NCBI GenBank assembly: GCA_963169105.1
Contig: OY720643.1
Coordinates: 24,524,373 to 24,588,372 of the forward strand
Source of the DNA: Ceriagrion tenellum
Taxonomy: Eukaryota; Arthropoda; Insecta; Odonata; Coenagrionidae
DNA: 64,000 nt
Reading direction: 5' to 3'
The position numbers were made by a program, and so were the translations under genes. Position 1 is the first letter of the stretch. Each line of letters begins with the position of its first letter. Shown here in pieces: positions 55,912 to 64,000 of this stretch. The notes under the pieces are model-generated. The model made no database searches. It saw nothing but the letters and a program-made list of their open reading frames with translations, and had not been told where the DNA came from.

Positions 55912-56050
55912 ATGCCTGGGTAGCTTAATTGGTTAGAGCACTAGGCGCTAAATCGAGGGATCTGGGTTCGATTCCCAGTCCATGCGAATGGTTTTTCCAC
56001 TGTGAATTGCACACAATTGTGAGATGACATGTTTTTCTCTCAGCAACCAT
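55912..56050 (+). mobile_element. tRNA-derived SINE, family C (best copy)
   Basis: A near-complete tRNA-like fold. Acceptor GCCTGGG pairs with TCCATGC except for one mismatch. The D-stem is GCTT/GAGC, and the T-arm is CTGGG-TTCGATT-CCCAG. A-box TAGCTTAATTGG and B-box GGTTCGATTCC are intact. The anticodon stem is poor and the loop has G where U33 should be, so it is not a functional tRNA. The GCGAATGGTTTTTCCACTGT tail recurs at 42650 (minus) and 42810 (plus), marking a SINE family. The 3' limit is approximate. Confidence 0.75.
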
Positions 56051-57806
56051 AATGTGAATAAACTGTCTTTTAAATAATTTACATAGGAACCACCAAACTT
56101 GCTATTTCCTAAAAATGTTTTCCTCGGCCGGAGTGAGGAATGTTAGGTAGATTCATAGCTTTGATAATCTTGAAGAACATCCTTGTATTTACGAGTCTTT
56201 CTCGTGAGTCACGGGAATTCCTTGCGGTCTTTTTTGCATTCTTTTTTATAATTCCCCATCTTCCTCGCGGATCTGGACGTGTTCGTGATATTGTTGGCAG
56301 CGGATGGGTTCGACAACTCCGGCGTCGGCGGTTTCAAGTCCCTCCCTTCCCTTCGTCGTGAGCCTTAAAGCCTCACGCTCGTCTCGCCCGAGAATAAATA
56401 GCGTCGAGTGTGAGAGACGAGTCTTGTCCTCAAGCCGTATTATTTATAAATCCTGCGAGCACTCTGCACGAAGTAGTTTTTTGCGAGGCGTGCGCTGGGC
56501 CTCTGGGGTTTAGAACCCCGATTGGCTCGCGAGGAAACTTGCTCAAGCTCTGGAAACTAACTTACTTCTCATCGGCCCCGCTGTCTGCACCGTATTTACA
56601 CTCGCTGATTGGCGAGACCTCGAATCGAAATGTTTTCCTTTCGAAAATTTTGAGTTGACGACGGTACGACGCGCGAACAGCTCGACTTTTCTCGCGTTGA
56701 GCCGAAGTATCGAAAAATGAAGTGTCTCCTTAGATTATTATTTTAATTTAACGATGCTGGAACCATCGCTTCGTATTGCATCGAACCAAGTTCCCTTGAA
56801 ATATTGACTGGCTCAATGAATCTGGAGTCCTGTTGTTAAACCTTAGTTATTCTGAGGGAAAACTGATCGCCGTTTTCTACCACTATTCGGCCCTTCACTT
56901 AGCGATCATCTACGGGCTTAAATGCGTTGGTAGACACATTAATCATAATAATGATTTGTATTCATCCAGAGACATACAGTGCACGTGTAGGACAAGTCAA
57001 GCAATACAATGATCAAATTACAAAATCACTTTATTCATCCAGAAAATCCGATACTGAGTAAAATCTTTTACAAAGAAGGTACTTACAAGTTTATTTTTTA
57101 AATTTATGTAAACTAGTAATATTTTTAATTCTTTTTGGTGACTTGTTACGTATGTGAATGGCCATTGTCTTCGGTCCCTTGGATAGGGAGCAAATGAGAG
57201 ATCTCTCTACGAGTAAATCTCTCTTTCTTCTAGTATCATGGAGATCATTGGAGTCATTGATCGAAAATTATTGGTGTCACTTAATACAAATGTTGGTATA
57301 TAAAGTAAGTAAATGTATTTAACGATTTTAAATTTCTGTAAGAGTGGCTTACAGGTTTGCCTGAAAGGGGAATTTCCAACAATCCTCACATTTGTTTTGT
57401 ATTCTGAACAATTCAATCAATCTGGAAGAGGAACCCCGAAAAATTAGGCTATTAATGGGCATGTAAATATGATCATAATGTGGAGTGTAGATTCTCGTTA
57501 CGTCTTTATTCCCAGATACCATGATATGGGTTTTATCTTGGATCAACCTTCGTTTATTTTGTAAACACCACTCTACTACTCTCAATATTATTACTTCATT
57601 TGCAGATATGGGGTTAGTGGCATTTAATCTGGAAACATTAGAAAATCAGTATGAGAAGTACTGAATGGAGAGAAATCTTAAGAGAATAAAGGTAATGTGA
57701 TTTTCAGGACGAAGAAAGCGAGGATAGCCATAATAGCTGGTGAGCACCAAGTGGTGCAAGTTGAGCCTTTTAATTATTTTGTTATTTAAAACTAAAATTT
57801 AGTCAT
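56051..57806. other. Stretch without a recognised gene; CpG-rich at 56260-56700
   Basis: The CpG-rich patch has a GAATAAATAG TATA-like word near 56393 but no matching initiator. Frames up to 82 codons are unrecognised. Confidence 0.35.
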
Positions 57807-58368
57807 TTTAGGTAGTTTGCGCGAAACGTGATTTTACTTAGATATCAATGAATTTTGTCTCATTTTTAAGAAAAACATCTCACCTATCCAATAACAGCAA
57901 AAATTCTACCCCTTACCACATTGCTTTCCGAGATATTTGCCAGAAAATACCAGCCCTTTTACATGGGAAATGGTACGTGCATGCACTCCAGAGAGACATT
58001 ATATTAAAAATGAGGCATTTCCTACACTTTGATATCGTCAAAAAATCAACAGTGTGTAGTTTGTGTGTTTTCTCAAGTATTTTTGAAAATAAATCATGTT
58101 ACCATCGCAGTAAATTCTTCAGGGTCACTATAAATCTTCCCTTTTGATGGAGTTTGAAACGCACCGCGCGAAGAAATGAGTCAAGTTAAAGAATTATTTA
58201 GATATTTTCATTTAATTCCTTACGATTTCTTTCATATAAAGCTATACTATTGCACCATTAATAATGCAATATTTTATTGATGTGTCCTGGAGCTGGTGAA
58301 ATTAAAACGTACAATTCGAATATGGTCTCCCTTATGACTAGGGAACTATCTCGCTCGGACTACCTTAA
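57807..58368. mobile_element. TTAA-flanked MITE, copy C (inverted)
   Basis: Left end TTTA (one change from TTAA) then GGTAGTTTGCGCGA. The right end, reverse complemented, is TTAA-GGTAGTCCGAGCGAGATAG. Its right end matches the left ends of copies A and B, so it lies in opposite orientation. Length 562 bp. The 99-codon frame inside is not conserved between copies. Confidence 0.78.
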
Positions 58369-58429
58369 CTGCGGAGTTCCCTTAATTTAAGCGGTAATAT
58401 AATTTTTTTGCTCTGCGGCAGTGATGCCC

Positions 58430-58720
58430 GAATAGTTTTGATCCGCGTTCTTTGGTTCCATTCACATTTTTCGGCGAGCCCATCAGATTGAGCGTTCGAG
58501 AGTGTGTGTGTGTGTGTTTACCGTTGCTTACTTCCTCGTGTGCTGGCAGCGGTCCCACCCGAGTCCTCATTGCGGAGAATCCTGGACTCGTTCGCGGCCC
58601 AATGCGGAAGGCGCAGGAAAAAACAAGAGAAGGGGAAGGCGCGAATGCCGAAATCGCCAGTTCCGCATGCTGCTGTGGCAATGCTCAATCGTTAATACTC
58701 GGTGACAGCAAAATAAACAG
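58430..58720. promoter_or_regulatory. CpG-dense segment next to MITE copy C
   Basis: GC- and CpG-rich, with a (GT)7 run at 58503-58516. Three shifted + strand frames and one minus frame overlap (up to 112 codons), which suggests composition rather than coding. No core-promoter motif was identified. Confidence 0.2.
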
Positions 58721-59384
58721 CCGAGGTGGTTGTTTTTGTCGGTGCATCGAGTTTTCTTGGCGTGCTTCGAATGTATTTCTCCGCGAGTGAGGGTTGATTA
58801 TCGGGTAATGGCCTGCGATATGAGAGCCTTTAAATTAGTATTCGAGGTCTCAATTGTCTTAAATCGGTCCACCTTTGGTTTTCCCTTGTGCTTATCGAAT
58901 TTGAAATTTAGAAGAGTTAAAAAATGGAAAATTGAATATGGTTGAGGGGAACCGATGTGGAAGGCTAAGGAGAAAGATTGCAACTTGGGATGTTGTCATT
59001 TTTCTTTTAATCTTACATTTGTACGCATATACTTTTAGCCTAAGTGTTTCCGTCAAGACCTGGGAAATAAATTTTCAAAAGAATGGTTGAGCATGGAAAA
59101 ATCCTTTAGATATTGCTTGTATTGAGATATTGGTTTGCTGAATGTTAGTTTTATATCATTTATCAGCTTCCTCAAGTATTGAATTTTTGTCCCTTTGAAA
59201 GAAAATGAAACCGTGAATGCTGTTCTTTTCGTAACATTTCTCCAGTCGTATCGTTGAATTATTATTTATATTATTTGACGTTTCTATCTTATTGTTAATG
59301 GTTGCTTTAGATTTGTGTTTTTTGTGCTCAAATACTCAAGTTCAATCGTATTGTGTATACTAAGCCTTAATCATAAGACCAGGG
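58721..59384. other. Stretch without a recognised gene
   Basis: AT-rich, nothing recognised. Confidence 0.4.
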
Positions 59385-59462
59385 TAACTTTCCGAGGTGG
59401 GATTTGAACCCTTGTGGTGACAGACCTTGCTAAAGCGACGGGCATTTGTAGACCTGGTAGAG
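59385..59462 (-). mobile_element. Degraded tRNA-derived SINE
   Basis: The minus strand reads TTTAGCAAGGTCTGTCACC and then a clean B-box with T-stem-like flanks, AAGGGTTCAAATCCCACC. The A-box is poor, and family membership is not clear. Confidence 0.4.
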
Positions 59463-60230
59463 GGATGCATTTGTTTCTCTTGCGCCTTGCTATAGAATGC
59501 GATATTCTTTTGTTCTCTGTTTGTTTATCGCATAATCATTGCTAGAAAACAATCAATATTTAGGAGATAGTGTTCTCTTAGTGCTCTTTGATTTCGTCAT
59601 GCTGCCTCCGCACTCTTGGACGAAATCGTGAAAAGTTATTAAACAATTTTATTAGCAAATTGTGATGAAAATTTTCTTGAAAGTTTCCCGTATGCCGTCT
59701 TATTTTAAATGTCAAAACAAATACATATGATCATAATGAGTGTCATTCGAAGTGGTTTGTGACATATTGCATTAATTTACAATGAAATGGTGCTGTACTC
59801 AATCTAATAGTTATATCACTCTAAAATACGATCAACATTATTATAAGAGACGAGAATTATCGTGAAGATGGATTGAAATATCTCTAAATTGTGCCCTACT
59901 CAAATATCAACTAATTTATCATTCGATTGCTTAGTTTTAATTCTTTCGGTTTTTAAAGGGAATTTCTCAAGATAAGAAGTTTTTCGTCATTGCCCTATTT
60001 CAGAGCTATCAGAAGTTGTAAGACTCGTCCTTGAGCCTTGACTTTAAACCCAATCGAAAATCTTTATGGTAATCAAGGCATTTTATTTGTTTTCGGATAC
60101 TGGAAATTTTTTTTCCGCAGATTTTTTTTGTCGTGAAAAAATATGCCAGTTCCAGAGCCGACCAAGTTTTTTTTTACGTCCTCCTCGAATGAGATTACTA
60201 ATTTATTGCCCTCCGTTCTTCTTGCGCAAC
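59463..60230. other. Stretch without a recognised gene
   Basis: AT-rich; no feature seen. Confidence 0.4.
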
Positions 60231-60900
60231 GTTTCTCGGAAGCAATTCCTTCGGAATGGCCGTCAGCTGCGTAGTGAAGGCTCGTCCTCGACGTATAATG
60301 AATTTAATTTGAGCACTTCAAACGACATTCCGGGCTTCCATCGGGGACGGTCCTCAAAACGTAGGGGAATTCATTCAAGGCGAAAATTTGGAGCGCGATT
60401 CGCCGATTGGGCCCGCTAACCCTCTTTTGTCACCGCAGTTCCTCGTGCGACCCTTGGGGGGTGGGGTACAGGGGTGGGGGGCTGGGACTGAGTCCCTTTG
60501 ACTTTCTTCGTCGTCATTCATATGTTTGTGCCTCCTGCCGTTCCCTCTCATTCTCCGGTGCCTCTCTCACCGCCGTCCGCGAGTCGCATCCTCGCTCTTG
60601 ACTCGCCGCGTTGCTTCCGACGAACGCATTCGGTGGTCCTGAATTAGAGCGAGGGAGGTAAGCAGCCGAGTGGGGGGGTAAGCGGACCCTTTGCCAAGGG
60701 AGCATTCTTAAGGGATCGGAGTGCTTTGTTTGTTGTCGTCCCGTGCGGTGGAGGAGCACCGTCTCCTTTGTCGACCTCCCCCCCAATGTTTCCCCGCTCA
60801 CTCCGCCCTGGGTTTCCAGTCTGTCGCACTTCAGCCCTTTGCCACGGGACAAGATGCAAATCCATCTGCGCCTCGGTGGACGAGAGACCTCTCGTTGTTT
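60231..60900. promoter_or_regulatory. Large GC-rich, CpG-dense region
   Basis: The largest GC-rich patch in the window, with CpG-rich words (CTCACCGCCGTCCGCGAG, CGCCGCGTTGCTTCCGACG). Overlapping frames on both strands include 117, 132 and 112 codons. None contains a motif I know, and they shadow each other. A promoter or 5' exon is possible but unsupported by splice or initiator signals. Confidence 0.25.
60456..60486 (+). repeat. G-quadruplex motif
   Basis: Runs of 6, 4, 4, 6 and 3 G with loops of one to four bases, a strong canonical G4 pattern inside the CpG-rich patch. Confidence 0.75.
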
Positions 60901-61432
60901 ACTTGTATCTCAATCGTTTGTTCCTTTAATTGGGAGCGTTCCTTTATGAATGCAACGAGAGGCTATTTTTCTCATTTCTTCAAATATGCGTTTACTTTAC
61001 CTACCTGCTTTCTCTCAATTGCGCCTTCTGGTTATTTTCCAATCATTTTTATCTCATTTTTATTCTCGGATAAATTTAAGTTACCCGTTGGACTTTTGTT
61101 GTTTATTATTAATACCTAACAAGATTTTCGCTCAGTAATGTTACCATTGGTCGAGTTTCACTTTTTTGTCGAAAGAGGAATTGTTAAAAATTAATATATA
61201 AATTTGTTGAAAGTACTATATTGTATTTTAAAGTGAAAGGTATGTTATCCTAGAGACATCAGACATTCTTTTGACCTTCAAATCGGATCTTGGTTAATTG
61301 ACGCTGGATTTTAAAAATCCGAGTCCACTTACGAGATTATTCCCCAGAATGGATCAGTTGTGTTGTAAGGAGTAATATATTTCCTCGTATGAACACGCTT
61401 ATAAACGTAGCTCTCTGCTGTAATAATAATGC

Positions 61433-61600
61433 CGGCTTTATTTCGAGCGAAATCAGGACTAGAAAGTCCTTTCTTGCATATGACTTACACAGTACATGAA
61501 AACATATGCCGTGGATGGAGCAAAACCATCCCAGACGGGACTCGAACCCGCAGCCTACGGTTTAGCAGGGGAAGCACGCTGCCACCGAGGCTGGCAATGA
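61433..61600 (-). mobile_element. tRNA-derived SINE, family B (copy 2)
   Basis: The minus-strand head has an A-box-like GGTGGCAGCGTGC and a B-box GGTTCGAGTCC inside a GCGGGTTCGAGTCCCGT T-arm. The body (AGTCCTGATTTCGCTCGAAA in minus sense) and a tail near AATAATAATG match the 8255-8460 copy. The acceptor-like ends pair imperfectly, so it is not a working tRNA gene. Confidence 0.72.
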
Positions 61601-63402
61601 GGAATGGCATACAAAACAGCGAGCTGAGTGTCCCAGCTTAAATTATGAAGCGAAAAGAATACTAAATAAGTGGCACTTAGTATATAAACCGGAAAAATTT
61701 TGTGATTTTTACTCGAAAATAATGTCATGCCAATACAATTTTACTTGTGTCCAATTGATCTTTACACTGAGTTATTTTTGTCGCCGTCGTAGTTGCCGAT
61801 TTCTTCTCGATTTCCAGGATTTTTCTCATGCACGGAGGAGCTAAGCAATGGTAATTTTGCAAAACCGTAACTCATAAAGTTGTAAGTTTTGGTCTTCTTA
61901 TTCACTTCAAATTATGAAGATGTTACTTCCGCCGTTATTTGCTCGTGTGTACCTTGAATCTTTTAAGTGCGCCCTATTTTTGTTTTTATTTTGCTCATAT
62001 CAAAGCATAGCAACTGCTGGTTACGCTAGATGTTTTTTTGTTCACCCAGTTCTTCTTACTGATATGCACTCTTTGCTTCTTTAACAGGTGTAGCTCACGA
62101 ATTCAAGAGGATCGTTGAAATTCTCTCTGCTTATAAATTCATTCAGTACTTCCCTCATCTCTCCAATATCACCCCTTGATGTACAATTTAATTGAAAATT
62201 TCCACCGTGCATACACATCATTTTTTAGAAGAAGTCTTGCGTATGGAGGACATAGGATATCGAAGAGAACGTGGAAATACAGGATTAGTAACTGGAGGAG
62301 ATTTTAAATATATCGATAATATTTTAAAACTTTTAGGGTAGTTTTTGGGTTTGTGGAGTTGGCGGAAGGGGAGTAAAAGGATTTTGTCTTGTCAATTGCT
62401 AGAGATGACTCATTGAAAAGGTAGTATGTAAATATATCGTTAAACTTGAGTTCCACCTGATTTGGACTAAATTTTATTTACTCTGAAGGCCATCATGGAA
62501 AATACTTAATATTTCTCAGTGGTTGACGTGAAAATATATTGCAGGAATTATAAAACTTGTGAGCAATTGCCGCATTCGGCTCATTATTTCCCTCACGTCC
62601 TTCGAGATTTCAGACGAGTTTCCTACATCACGTCTCCTCTCCAAGTTTTCTCCTGGAGCGAACTTGTGAGCGTTGGCAACCGACCATTATAACTTTTTAA
62701 CCTTCTCGCTCTTATATTTTGCATTTCCTTTGGTTAAGGGTCGAGGAGAATGCCGACCCGCGTAATATGGGGGGTAAAAATTTCGTTACGGCCTTTTCAT
62801 TTGTTCTTATCATCAACGTTGGTACCACAAAAATTGTTTGAGTGGCGACTCCCAGATTTTCCATTCTTTGTCTCACATTTATTCCTGAAATTCACACCCT
62901 TCGCATCTACTCGACGCAATACGTCTGTGCCATTTCTGTTTTTTTTATGATGTCCTTGACATCCATTTTTCATTAAGTCGTTGTCTTCTTTTCGCAACTC
63001 TGTGGGATATTTTTTTCTCTTTCTTAATTATTAACTCTGGAAATGGTTTGCCTTATCGTCATAAATCTTCATATTAATCATTTAATTTAATCTCTTGTAT
63101 CGCGTCCGAAGCCTCTCCTTGCAATGCTCTTGTTCCCACTGCGTTCATATTTTTGGTTGCCCCAGATGACCCTAAAAACTGTTTTGTGTATTTTAACAGC
63201 TTTTACCATCTTAGGGTAGGTTCAAAATGGTGAAATTAAGAAAAATTGCATCTAAGCCACAGTTCAGTTATCATAAGGAAACGTCCTAGAGAAGACTCCA
63301 CCATACTTGATTCACTGCAATGCGCATAAGGTAAAGAAAGGAGGAGCCAAGGTGGAGAAGGAAGGAAGGCTGTGATGTGAAGGGGCAATGAGTGTTTTAA
63401 AT
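61601..63402. other. Stretch without a recognised gene
   Basis: AT-rich. Two opposite 66-codon frames at 62750-62997 overlap each other. Nothing supported. Confidence 0.4.
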
Positions 63403-63830
63403 GGAATAAAACTCGATTCAGCTTTGTGGAGTTCCATCTTGATTAGTGAAAATAACTTTTAGTTACTCCACTGGTCAGTTAACTGCTCAGTAATTTATTG
63501 TACGATCCTGATTTCGATGTCTGGCATCATCTACAGGTGCTCACTGACAAGTAAAGAAGGTATTGCGAAGGTTTATATGTTAATGGAAGGTTGACGGGGA
63601 AAATACGGGATAGGGAGCTTCCTAAAACCTAGGATTACTGCCTAAAGCTCCCCCATCCCTTATCCCTCCCACCCCCGTCCACTTTCCATTACTGTATAAA
63701 CCTTCGCAATTCCTTCTTTACTTGTCAGTGAGCATTTAAAGATGATGCCTAGCATTGATATCCGGATTGTGCAATAAATTATTAACCTGTGACCTGACCA
63801 GTAGAGTGTAAAAGTTATTTTTACTAATGA
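63403..63830. mobile_element. Large fold-back element
   Basis: Arms of roughly 165 bp (63441-63605 and 63665-63829) are inverted copies, sharing the tip ATTAGTGAAAATAACTTTTA / TAAAAGTTATTTTTACTAAT, then TCCACTGGTCAG, CTGGCATCATC, GTGCTCACTGACAAGTAAAG and TTGCGAAGGTTTATA. The arms end in a polypurine/polypyrimidine centre (TAGGGAGCTTCC against GGGGGAGCTTTAGGCAGTAA). Sequence just outside the left tip (GGAGTTCCATCTTGATTAG) is also part of the family, since it recurs at 15587-15612. Non-coding. Confidence 0.82.
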
Positions 63831-64000
63831 CTGTGTTAATTTTTGGATTGGTGACGGACTGTGATATAAAGTAAGATTTTACATTCAGCAATAATTCCTA
63901 AAGTTATACCAATACAATCTGACGAATAATGCCAATGTATGTTTAGTAGTCTTGAACACCTTACGCAATTACGTTAGACGGTGTAGGAAGAGCCCAATTA

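Noticed and set aside
55912..55985. Functional tRNA gene
   Set aside because: Anticodon stem mispaired and loop atypical; same tail recurs at two other loci, indicating a SINE.
60066..61119. 117-, 132- and 112-codon frames on both strands
   Set aside because: Mutually overlapping shadows of GC-rich DNA; none shows a recognisable domain.
1..64000. CRISPR arrays, bacterial operons, or viral gene cassettes
   Set aside because: No regularly spaced direct-repeat array, no clustered long ORFs and no viral protein motifs were seen; the content is typical of eukaryotic repeat-rich DNA.

Overview
This 64 kb window looks like non-coding DNA from a large, repeat-rich arthropod (probably insect) nuclear genome. 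The evidence is: no compact operon-like gene layout; decayed non-LTR retrotransposon 3' ends on both strands; tRNA-derived SINEs; several TIR/MITE families, including PIF/Harbinger, hAT-like and TTAA-flanked ones; and AT-rich DNA broken by CpG-dense, GC-rich patches. The species cannot be named from the sequence alone. No complete protein-coding gene is visible. The best reading is intronic or intergenic DNA of a large gene.

Host coding signal is confined to two candidate spliced exons on the + strand. One at 16094-16225 has a strong polypyrimidine tract and AG acceptor, 44 open codons and a GTAAGT donor. One at 42240-42456 has a long pyrimidine tract, an open frame rich in Ser and Pro, and a GTGAGA donor. 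Neither product is recognised. Their phases do not join directly, so they are either exons of one gene with a missing exon between them, alternative first exons, or unrelated.

Layout. 1-10 kb: RT-derived fragments, one of them split by a 185-bp insertion; a repeat split by a 467-bp TIR element; a small hAT-type MITE; a tRNA-SINE. 10-16 kb: a TTAA-flanked MITE, a SINE, a hairpin and a modular repeat. 16-20.4 kb: candidate exon 1 and long quiet DNA. 20.4-25 kb: a perfect-looking hairpin, three RT-tail remnants, a GC island with G-quadruplex motifs, and a CR1/jockey-like 3' end. 25-33 kb: a CGTAA-rich patch, another RT tail, CpG-rich patches with CRE/E-box-like motifs, and a TA microsatellite. 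34-42.5 kb: a second TTAA MITE; a 278-bp inverted duplication; an 898-bp PIF/Harbinger element with its TAA target duplication and the N-terminal part of its transposase; a second CR1/jockey-like tail; an RT tail with a nested MITE and a 4 x 17-bp tandem repeat; candidate exon 2. 42.6-64 kb: head-to-head SINE remnants, a fold-back element between 14-bp direct repeats, a SINE with a perfect 13-bp target duplication, the third TTAA MITE (inverted), more tRNA-like elements, a G4 motif and a large fold-back element.

The parts do not form a pathway. The information here is mostly transposon archaeology: four insertion events can be read against an uninterrupted copy of the same repeat inside the window, and one direct and one inverted duplication are recent enough to be nearly identical. 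I found no convincing new multi-gene system.
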